Assembly: GCA_037479115.1 (NCBI GenBank)
Contig: JBBFLK010000018.1
Location: 1-63,192 of the forward strand
Source: Anaerohalosphaeraceae bacterium
GTDB taxonomy: Bacteria > Planctomycetota > Phycisphaerae > Sedimentisphaerales > Anaerohalosphaeraceae
Length of the DNA: 63,192 nt
Reading direction: 5' to 3'
Shown: positions 51,975 through 60,289 of the stretch, piece by piece
How positions within the stretch are numbered: position 1 is the first letter of the stretch
Layout: each line of letters starts with the position of its first letter
Translations under genes and position numbers: made by a program
The notes under the pieces: generated by a model
Databases searched by the model: none
What the model was told of the DNA's origin: nothing
Seen by the model: the letters and a program-made list of their open reading frames with translations, nothing else

Positions 51975-54433
51975 GGTTTCGTCCCCATTTCTGCATTGAC
52001 ACGAACGGTTTGGCCGGCCGGAAAGACCGGCACGACTTGTCCCTGAATCGGTGTTCCGTTGACCAGCAGGCGGCGGATGCCCTTCATCACCCCGCCCGGA
52101 TTGCTCACGTGAATTTCATACCGGCAGCCGCGGAAGAGCCGATGCACGGTGAAACCCTTCCAGTCCGGCGGGATGCACGGGTCAATGCACAGCCCATCGT
52201 ATTCGGGCCTAATTCCCAGGATATATTGCGTGAGGGCGACATAGGTCCAGGAGGCGGTGCCGGTCAGCCAGGAGTTTTTGGCCTCGCCGGGCAGCGGGGC
52301 ATCCTTGCCGGCGATAGTCTGAGCAAAGCAGTAGGGCTCGCTGCGGTAAACATCCAGCCGGTCCTCTTTGGCCGCCGGACAAATCCGCCGATACAGCTCC
52401 CACGCCTTGTCCCCGCGTCCGAGGATGGTTTCGGCGATAATTATCCAGGTGTTGTTGTGGCAGAAGACGCTCGCATTCTCCTTATAGCCGGGCGGATACG
52501 AGGTGATTTCGCCCAGATAGTCGCGGTAATAGGTAAAGGCGGGCTGCACAAGGACCATTCCATTCTCATCGGCCAGATGCTCCCAGGCACTGTCGAGGGC
52601 CTGTCGAGCTTTCCCATCCTCCAGCCCCAGGCCGGCCATCACGCCCCAGCCCTGCGTTTCGATAAAGATTTTGCCTTCGTCGCAGGAGGCCGAGCCGACG
52701 GGCCGCGAAAAATGGTCATACGCCCGGCGGAACCATTTGCCGTCCCAGCCGAACTGCATCACGGCTTCTTTCATTGCGGCGGCTTCTTTTTCGTAGGCAT
52801 CTGCGGCTGCCGCATCGCCTCGCCGGCGCAGCAGGGCCGCCAGCCGGCCTGCGCTGTAAATGAACAGCTGGGCGACCATCACTGATTCGGCCCGGCCGCC
52901 TTCGATATCGCCGGCCAGCTGAAAGCTTTCGCCGGGGGTATTGCTGAAGCAGTTCAGGTTCAGACAATCGTTCCAGTCGGCATGGCCGATCAGCGGCAGA
53001 TTGTGCGGCCCTCGGTCTGCCAGCACCCGACGGGCCGACTGGTGCAGGTGGTCCAGCAGGGTTGTACGCTCGGCACTCTGGGGCTTGTCCGCATATCCGA
53101 CGGGAGCATCGAGAATCGATTCATCGCCGGTTTCGCGAATGTAGGCGTCCGTTGAAACAATCAGCCACAGCGGGTCGTCGCTGAAACCGGTGCCGGCTTC
53201 GTGGTTGCCCTGTTTGGTGAGGGGCTGGTACTGGTGATAGCAGGTGCCGTCGGAGTTCTGCGTGGCGGCCAAATCCAGAATCCGCTGTCGGGCCCGCGCG
53301 GCTACCATCTGCACGGAGCCGAGCAGGTCCTGATTGGAATCCCGAAACCCCAGCCCGCGTCCGATGCCGGATTCAAACGAACTGGCCGAACGCGACACAT
53401 TGAACGTAACCATACATTGATACGGATTCCAGGTATTGACCATCCGCCGAACCAGCGGATTGTCTATCTCGGTCTGAAGGGTTCCGAGGAGCTGCTCCCA
53501 GTGCCGCCGAAGCTGCTGAAACTTCTCCTCAATCTGCTCGGCTGTCTGAAACCGCCGGAGGACTTCATAACATCGTTCTTTGTTGAGCACGCCGGGAGCG
53601 GAAAATTTCTTTTCGGGCGGATTTTCCAGATACCCGAGAACAAAATGAAACGAGCGGGTTTGACCTGCCTCCAGCGTCAGCCGCAGATGGTGGGAACCGA
53701 CCGGCGCCCAGCCGTGGGCAATGCTGTCAGAAGACTTTCGTAAAAGCACGGCCTGCGGACAGCCGTAATCATTCATATTCCCCAGAAACGCATCGCGGCT
53801 GCTGTCAAATCCGACAACCGGTTCGCTGGAGGCGAAAAAGGCATAATGATTGCGGCGTTCGCGGTATTCAGTTTTGTGATAAATCACGCTGCCTTCGACT
53901 TCGACCTCGCCGGTGTTCCAGTTTCGCTGAAAATTGGTGGCGTCATCCCAGGCATTCCACAGACAGAACTCCGCATAACTGAAGATGTCGATGGTTTTTT
54001 TGCGTCGGCTGTGATTGGTCAGCTGAACCGCCCAGACCTCCGCATCTTCATCGACCGGCACAAAATAGGTCGTCCGGGCTTCGATTTCTCCGAGCCGGCC
54101 GGTAATTACGGTATAGCCGAGGCCGTGACGGCACTGGTAAAAATCCAGCGGGCGCCGCATGGGCTTAAAGCTCGGGTTCCAGGTGTCTTGCCCGTCGCAG
54201 ATGTACAGATAACGGCCGGGATTGTCTTTGGGCACCGCATTGTAAAAATAACGGGTAATCCGCCGCAGCCGGGCATCCCGATAAAAACTGTAGCCGCCGG
54301 CCGTATTCGAAATAATCCCCAGATAATCCTGAAATCCCAGATAGTTTATCCACGGAAGAGGGGTGTCGGGTCGCGTGATGACGTATTCCCGAGCCGCCTC
54401 ATCGAAAAAGCCGTACTTGGATGTCGTCTCCAT
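51971..54433 (-). CDS. GH94 cellobiose phosphorylase
   Basis: 820 residues with no signal, so cytoplasmic. Phosphorylases of GH94 split cellobiose with phosphate to glucose-1-phosphate and glucose. Marks are YGFFDEAAREYVITRPDTPLPWINYLG at the start, GRGLGFRDSNQDLLG, and IGHADWNDCLNLNCFS, where the Asp in DWND is the general acid in Cellulomonas cellobiose phosphorylase. Length and the N-terminal segment favour cellobiose phosphorylase over cellodextrin or chitobiose phosphorylases. It is upstream of and coupled to the GH5 gene: the secreted enzyme cuts, the phosphorylase harvests. A promoter lies at 54487-54515. Confidence 0.9.
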   Translation of the reverse strand: METTSKYGFFDEAAREYVITRPDTPLPWINYLGFQDYLGIISNTAGGYSFYRDARLRRITRYFYNAVPKDNPGRYLYICDGQDTWNPSFKPMRRPLDFYQCRHGLGYTVITGRLGEIEARTTYFVPVDEDAEVWAVQLTNHSRRKKTIDIFSYAEFCLWNAWDDATNFQRNWNTGEVEVEGSVIYHKTEYRERRNHYAFFASSEPVVGFDSSRDAFLGNMNDYGCPQAVLLRKSSDSIAHGWAPVGSHHLRLTLEAGQTRSFHFVLGYLENPPEKKFSAPGVLNKERCYEVLRRFQTAEQIEEKFQQLRRHWEQLLGTLQTEIDNPLVRRMVNTWNPYQCMVTFNVSRSASSFESGIGRGLGFRDSNQDLLGSVQMVAARARQRILDLAATQNSDGTCYHQYQPLTKQGNHEAGTGFSDDPLWLIVSTDAYIRETGDESILDAPVGYADKPQSAERTTLLDHLHQSARRVLADRGPHNLPLIGHADWNDCLNLNCFSNTPGESFQLAGDIEGGRAESVMVAQLFIYSAGRLAALLRRRGDAAAADAYEKEAAAMKEAVMQFGWDGKWFRRAYDHFSRPVGSASCDEGKIFIETQGWGVMAGLGLEDGKARQALDSAWEHLADENGMVLVQPAFTYYRDYLGEITSYPPGYKENASVFCHNNTWIIIAETILGRGDKAWELYRRICPAAKEDRLDVYRSEPYCFAQTIAGKDAPLPGEAKNSWLTGTASWTYVALTQYILGIRPEYDGLCIDPCIPPDWKGFTVHRLFRGCRYEIHVSNPGGVMKGIRRLLVNGTPIQGQVVPVFPAGQTVRVNAEMGTKP

Positions 54434-54486
54434 TTTGCCGTCCTAACCGTGCAGTTTTGTTCCAAATGGCGTTTTCTCTATTGTCT

Positions 54487-54515
54487 AAAATATTTGCATT
54501 AGGGGTTTCTGTAAA
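54487..54515 (-). promoter_or_regulatory. Promoter of the GH94-GH5 operon
   Basis: On the minus strand TTTACA (54515-54510), 17-bp spacer, TATTTT (54492-54487), about 54 bases from the GH94 start. Confidence 0.55.
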
Positions 54516-54529
54516 GATTATTTTTGGAA

Positions 54530-54563
54530 GAAAACAAAAAAGGGCCTGCTTTTTTGCAGGCCC
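54530..54563 (-). terminator. Intrinsic terminator after the LamG/dockerin-like gene
   Basis: Stem GGGCCTGC/GCAGGCCC (54542-54549 and 54556-54563) followed on the minus strand by six T residues and further T-rich sequence. Confidence 0.8.
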
Positions 54564-54595
54564 CGTCATCCGGAAGGGATGTTTTTTTGTGACGA

Positions 54596-56794
54596 TTACG
54601 GATAAAAGCCCTCTGCCAGCCAGTTTTGAGCCATCATGGCAAAGTCCGCCAAATCAACGCGGCAGTAAGACGTTCCCGTGTTATCTACGTTGAAGTGGCT
54701 GCCCGGGAAGTCCGTATAGATGCAGCCGGGTTTGCCCGTCAAATTATAGTATTCCTGGGCAATTGTCTCCGGAGTGAGGACATAGTTGTACACCCGCAGG
54801 TTGTCAATCAGCCCGTTGAAGTACCGATGGATGCCGCCCTGCGTATCCTGAGGCGATGCTCCGATGAGCATTCCGTTTACCCACGGCAGGAAGGTGCTGC
54901 TGGAGGCACTGCCGGAGGTGGCAATGAGACTGCCGTCCACATACACCCGCATGATGTCATCCATCGCCCAGGTCGCCGCAATCATATGCCACTGTCCGTC
55001 GCCGGCCATGTTGAAGTTGTTCACCCATGTCGGCCGCCAGGACACCCACGATACCTGAGCCGTCTCGCCCAGCACAAGGGCCCGGGCGTTGGTATAAGTG
55101 GAATCCAAATCCGACTCCACCGCCAGTTCAAAAGCCGTATGCGGCCAGCCGTCTCCGTGATTCCAGCCGGACAAAATCGCCGCCACCTTGCTGTAGGGCT
55201 CCCCGCCCGGCACGGAATTGACCTTCACCCAGCAGACAATCGACCCTCTGTCCAGACCGCCGCCGATGCCGCCGGCATCCAGCAGACCGGCTTTCGGAAA
55301 GCCGTTGTTGCCCAGCGTGACATACTGGTTGAGGCCGTTCAAAGACAGCGCTTGACCGCCGCCGACGCCCGGGGCAAAGGTCGGGCTGCCGACACCGGTG
55401 CCGTTGATGTTGTGTCCGCTGGTGTCATTGAGGTTGCCGTCAAAGAGGTATTCGGCCACCTTGCGTTCCACAACCAGCGTAACGACATTCGAATAGAGGT
55501 CCGGGAAAGACCCTCCGCCGGATTGGGTCGCCGTATTCCAGACTCGGCAGTAGTAATAGCCCTGATAAGCGCGGTTCGGCGAGGGAATCGTCAGCGTCGG
55601 ACTGTTGCCGCCAATCGAAGCGCTGATGGCAACGTCGGACGCATCAATCACCCCGTCCTGGGAGAAGTACCACTGGTAGCCGGGCTGCGTGACGCTTTGA
55701 ACCGTGATGGTAAACTGCGGGTTGGGGCCGCCGATCAGATACCGGGTGCTCACCGGCTGGGCTGTAATCACCGGCAGCGTGCTGAGCGTGTTGAAGGACC
55801 AGATGGGACCGATGATGTTGTTGGGTTCCACATCCGCCAGTGTGCTGACGCCGACGGTAAAGGTTTGTTCAAATCCTTCGACGGCTTCCACCACCGCCCA
55901 GCGGAACGTGCTGTTAATCGGCAGAAGGATGGGACCATACTGGGATTCAGTCATCGTCAGGCCCGGGTCCACGCCGGTTCTGCCGTGATAATACAGATTG
56001 GGATCATCAATGGTCTTGCTCATAAAAACATATTCATCCGCAATCAGCGGATTGACCTCGTATTGTCCGTTGGGGTCTGCTCCCGGTCTCCACTTCAGAA
56101 GAGCATTGACGAAGTCGGGATTGGCGGCAAACTCCTGCTCCACGGAGGGATTGCGCGGCCCGAACTCATCAATGATTCCTTCCGGCCAAATCCAGATGTT
56201 GTCAATATAAATCGTTGCGCTGCTGCCGGTACCGGTATTGATGCCGAATCCGATATTGGCGCCCCAGCCGCCGATGGCATTGATAATGGCATTTCGCGTT
56301 TCCTCATCTATTGTAAACACATACCGATGGGGCAGACCGTCCAGAACCAGCGGCTGCCACATATACAGATTCCAGCCGCCGCTGGGGGCCGCCGTGTTGT
56401 GAATAAACCCCAGTTCACACCAACCGGCTGTTATTTCTGAGGCAAACGCCGTCACATCGACCGAAACAACGCTGTTCGGAGACAGAATGGCCTGAATCCA
56501 GGGGTTGTCTAAACTATTCCCCATCACAAACAAAGGCAGCTGTACCGTAGCACCCCAGCCGCCGTCGGCATCCACACATTTTAACGAATGGGTTCCCCGC
56601 GTAGCGGCCACCGCCGGCAAAAGCGTGTCGGAAATGGCCAGTCCGCCGTTAAACCAGTGGTCATATCGATAGGGTGTAAAACTGGTGTCCGGGCCGCTTT
56701 CAAAATCTCCGATTAAAATCGGGTCCATCGCAAAACCGGCGGACAGAAAAAGAAGTCCGAATCCTATACAAATCCAAAACCTGTTTCTTTTCAT
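54596..56794 (-). CDS. Secreted LamG/Ig-like protein with dockerin-like C-terminus
   Basis: 732 residues. Signal peptide (FWICIGFGLLFLSAGFA); a beta-sandwich module (about 25-210: ILIGDFESGPD, VDVTAFASEITAGWCELGFI, IYIDNIWIWPEG); an Ig-like domain (about 345-440: YQWYFSQDGVIDASD, GYYYCRVWNTAT); a LamG/concanavalin-like domain (about 445-680: VAEYLFDGNLNDTSG, GGLDRGSIVCWVKVN, MLIGASPQDTQGG); and a terminal RVDLADFAMMAQNWLAE half dockerin-like motif. It looks like an adhesion or glycan-binding surface protein; no catalytic site is evident. It starts 47 bases after the FecR-like gene and is likely in the sigma factor operon. A terminator follows. Confidence 0.85.
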   Translation of the reverse strand: MKRNRFWICIGFGLLFLSAGFAMDPILIGDFESGPDTSFTPYRYDHWFNGGLAISDTLLPAVAATRGTHSLKCVDADGGWGATVQLPLFVMGNSLDNPWIQAILSPNSVVSVDVTAFASEITAGWCELGFIHNTAAPSGGWNLYMWQPLVLDGLPHRYVFTIDEETRNAIINAIGGWGANIGFGINTGTGSSATIYIDNIWIWPEGIIDEFGPRNPSVEQEFAANPDFVNALLKWRPGADPNGQYEVNPLIADEYVFMSKTIDDPNLYYHGRTGVDPGLTMTESQYGPILLPINSTFRWAVVEAVEGFEQTFTVGVSTLADVEPNNIIGPIWSFNTLSTLPVITAQPVSTRYLIGGPNPQFTITVQSVTQPGYQWYFSQDGVIDASDVAISASIGGNSPTLTIPSPNRAYQGYYYCRVWNTATQSGGGSFPDLYSNVVTLVVERKVAEYLFDGNLNDTSGHNINGTGVGSPTFAPGVGGGQALSLNGLNQYVTLGNNGFPKAGLLDAGGIGGGLDRGSIVCWVKVNSVPGGEPYSKVAAILSGWNHGDGWPHTAFELAVESDLDSTYTNARALVLGETAQVSWVSWRPTWVNNFNMAGDGQWHMIAATWAMDDIMRVYVDGSLIATSGSASSSTFLPWVNGMLIGASPQDTQGGIHRYFNGLIDNLRVYNYVLTPETIAQEYYNLTGKPGCIYTDFPGSHFNVDNTGTSYCRVDLADFAMMAQNWLAEGFYP

Positions 56795-56841
56795 CTGCTT
56801 CCCCTTTCCTTTTCTTCTTATGACTTGAAAATCATTGCCTT

Positions 56842-58503
56842 TTAGTATTTTCCTCTCAATTCCAGGCGCGGCTGTTCAAACAGACACCAGTCATAACTGA
56901 TTCCGTCGCCGCCGTCGGTGACGGCCAGTGTCAGAAACCGCTCCTCTGGCCGAATTTCAATGTTGATTTTCTGAATCGACGCCTGCTGATGCGGATTGAG
57001 ATGATGAAACCGCACCTGACCGTCCACGAGCACCCAGAATTCATTGGCCATTTGCGCCAGCGCATTGGCCGAAACGCCGCAGCGGGCGGTAAAGCGGACA
57101 ATTTCCAGATTCGGATACTGCCGCCGCAGGGCGTCCAGGTCAAACGTAATGCCCGCGTTGGAGTGAATCACCAGCACGGAGGAGGGGGTTTTGGACGGCT
57201 CCAGCGACACCTCCATCGGCTGACCTTTCAGGAGTTCCTGATTGTCCCCCAGGCGTGCGGTGTAAATAATCGGCTGCGTGAGGATATCCGCCCAATATTC
57301 GCCGGCCGTCCGCGGAAAACCGCCGAAGGTATGCCCGGCTGAAGACACCTGCACCGGTTGCTGACCGCCGTTAGGGACAAACACGCCATCGACGAACGGA
57401 AGAACCGACACCGGATGATAGGCCCCCGAACCGCTTCGGATATAGCCCTGCTCGGCCTCCGGATGAACCTGTCCCGCAGCCGGGTCGATTCCCATTGGGG
57501 ACGGAACAGATTCTTTGCCGCTGCCGCCGGCGGCCAGGTTCGCCAAATCCAGATAGGTCTGTCCGTACCAGACGGACTGCTCCTGCGAAGAAATCCTTCG
57601 GGCAAAATATAATTCCTTAAACTCCGCCGGCCGGATTTTTCCATCCGGTTCAACCCGACGCGCCTGGGCCGACTGGAGGATTTCGCTGGTCTGCGGGGTT
57701 CCCTGCACACCGGCGACAAGATTGACTTTGCCCTTCATCACGTGCACTTCGGCCTCTCCCCCGCCGCGCACCTCCAGCCCGAATTCCGTGCCCAAATCCA
57801 CCACGCGCGAACCGGGACATTCAACGGTAAAACCGATAGCGGTATTGGGAACGGAGGCAAAGACCTTTCCGCTGAAAAGACGCATCTGGTTTTCTGAGAG
57901 CAGCTTGAAACGGGCGGGACCTTCGAGCACGACTTCGGCGCCGGAATCGAAACGAATGGAAATGAAGCCGCCGAGCAGTTCTTTCGGACGGACGGAAAGA
58001 CGGTCCTGCGGCTGAAGAGGATTTTGGCCGGAGGCCCAGCGGGCATTGACCGAATCAGTCAGGGTTGCCACCGCCGGCGAAGCAAAAAACTGCGCATACA
58101 CCACGATAAAAAGCATGGCAGCGACGGATACCGCAATCCCAAACAAAGACAGCCGGCTGACACGGCGGCGCGGGGACATCGGAGCAGCCGGCGGTTCCGA
58201 AACAGCCGGCTCAACCGGACGCTCCACCGGCACCAGTTCCGCCGTCTGTTCGTGCCGGGCCAGCTGCTGCCACAGCTGTGCATCCAGAACCTCTTCCGTC
58301 GAAGAGGCGGCCTGCGGCGCGTGTTCCAGAAGGGTCCGAAGGTGCATATGGATCTGCAGAAACTCCACATAATACCGGCGGACCTGCGGCTGTTCGACAA
58401 TCAGACGGTCCAGCTCGCGAATTTCCTCCTCTTCAATTCGCCCGTCCAGCGACTTGCAGATCAGATACCGTACACGATAAAAGATTTTTTCCTCTGCATT
58501 CAT
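56842..58503 (-). CDS. FecR-like anti-sigma protein with NPCBM-type sensor domain
   Basis: 553 residues. The cytoplasmic N-terminus (about 1-100, YLICKSLDGRIEEEEIRELDRLI and RRYYVEFLQIHMHLRTLL) resembles the sigma-binding part of planctomycete FecR proteins. A membrane span lies at about 119-140 (LFGIAVSVAAMLFIVVYAQF). A FecR domain follows (about 165-265: FDSGAEVVLEGPARFKLLSE, GSRVVDLGTEFGLEV, VHVMKGKVNLV). The last 170 residues resemble NPCBM, a putative carbohydrate-binding module (VIHSNAGITFDLDAL, RFTARCGVS, FWVLVDGQVRFHH, LTLAVTDGGDG). It would sense a glycan outside and release the sigma factor. The ATG overlaps the sigma stop (ATGA). Confidence 0.85.
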   Translation of the reverse strand: MNAEEKIFYRVRYLICKSLDGRIEEEEIRELDRLIVEQPQVRRYYVEFLQIHMHLRTLLEHAPQAASSTEEVLDAQLWQQLARHEQTAELVPVERPVEPAVSEPPAAPMSPRRRVSRLSLFGIAVSVAAMLFIVVYAQFFASPAVATLTDSVNARWASGQNPLQPQDRLSVRPKELLGGFISIRFDSGAEVVLEGPARFKLLSENQMRLFSGKVFASVPNTAIGFTVECPGSRVVDLGTEFGLEVRGGGEAEVHVMKGKVNLVAGVQGTPQTSEILQSAQARRVEPDGKIRPAEFKELYFARRISSQEQSVWYGQTYLDLANLAAGGSGKESVPSPMGIDPAAGQVHPEAEQGYIRSGSGAYHPVSVLPFVDGVFVPNGGQQPVQVSSAGHTFGGFPRTAGEYWADILTQPIIYTARLGDNQELLKGQPMEVSLEPSKTPSSVLVIHSNAGITFDLDALRRQYPNLEIVRFTARCGVSANALAQMANEFWVLVDGQVRFHHLNPHQQASIQKINIEIRPEERFLTLAVTDGGDGISYDWCLFEQPRLELRGKY

Positions 58504-59051
58504 GGTCGTTCTCCCGCCGCCAGCGTTCGCCGCACACAATTCAGCAGCCAGTCGTTCAGCCGAGCGGTATAACGATAAACGGCATCGATGGATGCGCCGA
58601 CTTTCTGTGCCACAAGGCGGGCACTGGAGCCGTCATAATAGCGCATCCGGATAAACTGCTGGTCTTTGTCGGACAGTTTATTCAGGCAGTTGCGCAGGGC
58701 CTGAAGCCGGTCCTGACTCTGCTCCTGCACCTTTTCCGTTTCGGAAATCAGCAGGTCATAGGCCTCTTCGCTCAGACACAGGCGGGAACGTTTGTTTTGT
58801 TTTCGGTAATTGAGGATCTGGTATTTGGCGATGGTGACTGCCCAGGAAACGAAGTTGGTTCCCGGTTCAAATTTATGGAAGTTTTTCCACATCACCGCTG
58901 CCGTTTCCTGCATAATGTCATCGGCATCCGAATCATTGGGGACCATACTGATGATGTAGGCATAGATTCGGGCGTGGTTGGCCGTAAGCAGTTTGACGAA
59001 CGGCGTTCGGGCCTTCAGAAAATCGGATGTCTTTTCGTTTTCCTGTGTCAT
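58500..59051 (-). CDS. ECF sigma-70 factor, Rhodopirellula/Verrucomicrobium type
   Basis: 183 residues with region 2 (ARIYAYIISMVPNDSDADDIMQETAAVMWKNFHKFEPGTNFVSWAVTIAKYQILNYRKQ) and region 4 (LNKLSDKDQQFIRMRYYDGSSARLVAQKVGASIDAVYRYTARLNDWL). Region 3 is missing, as in all ECF factors. The length and the WAVTIAKYQILNYRK segment match the planctomycete/verrucomicrobial subgroup. It is the first gene of an operon with the FecR-like protein, its likely antagonist. AGGCAGGACG precedes the ATG. Confidence 0.93.
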   Translation of the reverse strand: MTQENEKTSDFLKARTPFVKLLTANHARIYAYIISMVPNDSDADDIMQETAAVMWKNFHKFEPGTNFVSWAVTIAKYQILNYRKQNKRSRLCLSEEAYDLLISETEKVQEQSQDRLQALRNCLNKLSDKDQQFIRMRYYDGSSARLVAQKVGASIDAVYRYTARLNDWLLNCVRRTLAAGERP

Positions 59052-59190
59052 CGTCCTGCCTAATTTACTGTCTTGCTCTGTGCAGTCCGTTTTTCCCGTT
59101 CACCCCTTCTGCAATAGCCGAAAGTCTGGTTTGTCAGCGGTTTTTTCTCGGCTGGGAGCTAATTTTATTCCCCTGGGTTCCGAAGGGAAG

Positions 59191-59231
59191 AAAAACGGGC
59201 TTGCCTGCCGAAAGCGAACAAGCCCGTTTTT
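59191..59231. terminator. Bidirectional terminator
   Basis: Stem AAAAACGGGCTTG (59191-59203) with its complement at 59219-59231, flanked by A and T runs. It ends the PEP-CTERM gene on the minus strand and insulates it from the sigma factor gene. Confidence 0.8.
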
Positions 59232-59250
59232 ACCCTCCTGTCCTCTCCTG

Positions 59251-59916
59251 CTACCGCCTGCGGCGAAGGACGGACAGTCCGCCCAGCCCCAGCAGGACCA
59301 AAGAAGCCGGTTCCGGGACAAGCACTTTGATATTGTCAAAGTAGTAAATTGCCATCGCCGGATAAATCGGCTCGCCGGTAATGGGGTCGTTTTCATTGCT
59401 GCCGGTGTTGCTGATAAAGCCGATGTTGGCCCAGCCGGTGGCGCCGCCCATCTTGGCCATTGCTTCTTCGGAAATCTGGAAGACGAGCGTTTGCGTGCTT
59501 CCGATGGCGACATTCTGCCAGTCAAAGACGCTCCACATGGTCTGTGCCCAGCCAGCTTCGGCACCGAGACCGGTGTTGATCAGCAGGCCGATGGATGCCC
59601 AGCCGGCGGGAAAATCATTGGCGAAAGTCGTAATGTCCACGGAGACTTTCCCATAGGCGGCCAGTTTGGCTTGAGCCGGTGTTCCCAGCAGCGCCCCTTC
59701 AATCGTATTGTCCCATCCTCCCTGGACTTGCGTCATTTTCATCGACCACTCCCCCAGGGTTGCGTTGGCCTGCACGGGAGTGGAGGAATCCCCCGGCTGC
59801 CAGCCGCCGGTCCACCAGCCGTCGTTGGAGTTTTCGAAATTGCCGACAACGATGTCGGCCCAGGCGGAGGAGGCCAGTACAAGAGATACAAGACACAGAA
59901 TTGCTTTTGCTTTCAT
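59251..59916 (-). CDS. Exported PEP-CTERM protein with beta-sandwich module
   Basis: 221 residues. A signal peptide (KAKAILCLVSLVLASSAWA) is followed by one beta-sandwich module (about 22-195: DIVVGNFENSNDGWW, VSVDITTFANDFPAGWASIGLLI, IYYFDNIKVL). The C-terminus VPEPASLVLLGLGGLSVLRRRR is a PEP-CTERM sorting signal, cleaved by an exosortase to place the protein on the cell surface. The module resembles the N-terminal module of the LamG protein 2.5 kb away. ATG 59916 has AGGAGAAGGAAAG upstream. Function is probably glycan binding, not proven. Confidence 0.88.
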   Translation of the reverse strand: MKAKAILCLVSLVLASSAWADIVVGNFENSNDGWWTGGWQPGDSSTPVQANATLGEWSMKMTQVQGGWDNTIEGALLGTPAQAKLAAYGKVSVDITTFANDFPAGWASIGLLINTGLGAEAGWAQTMWSVFDWQNVAIGSTQTLVFQISEEAMAKMGGATGWANIGFISNTGSNENDPITGEPIYPAMAIYYFDNIKVLVPEPASLVLLGLGGLSVLRRRR

Positions 59917-60289
59917 CTTTCCTTCTCCTAAAGAGTTACAAACGTTTCTTTCTCTCACACACTTCCACACTTCACACACACGGGACAAGGGTACTCCGTA
60001 AAGCAATAGCCGTTAAATGGGGTGCTTTGCGCAGATTTTGTGAAAAAACGACTGTATTTTTGCTTTTCCGAGATGACAAAAAATGTATGTATGACGTACA
60101 AAAATTGTATAGAATATAAAAGCAAGAAAATATAGATAAATAGAAAAGAGACAATGAAAATCTTCTTTGGGTTTTTGGGGAAATTTTTTGATGTTCACAT
60201 TTTGAATATCAGCGAGTTCGGCATTTTGCGGTTTACTTTATTTCAACGGACAGGCAAAGAGATATAATACTCCAAACCAAGTGGAAGAA
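59917..60289. other. AT-rich intergenic region before the Fic gene
   Basis: A 373-bp AT-rich stretch that marks the start of an island of different base composition. The only signals are the Fic promoter at its right end and a weak 37-codon frame at 60154-60267 (rejected below). Confidence 0.4.
60241..60268 (+). promoter_or_regulatory. Promoter of the Fic gene
   Basis: TTTCAA (60241-60246), 16-bp spacer, perfect TATAAT (60263-60268). Transcription would begin about 60275, so the leader is only about 15 bases. Confidence 0.55.

Noticed and set aside
60154-60267. 37-codon frame before the Fic gene
   Set aside because: It has only a weak AGAG ribosome site and its stop overlaps the Fic -10 box. 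Composition is simply that of the AT-rich spacer.
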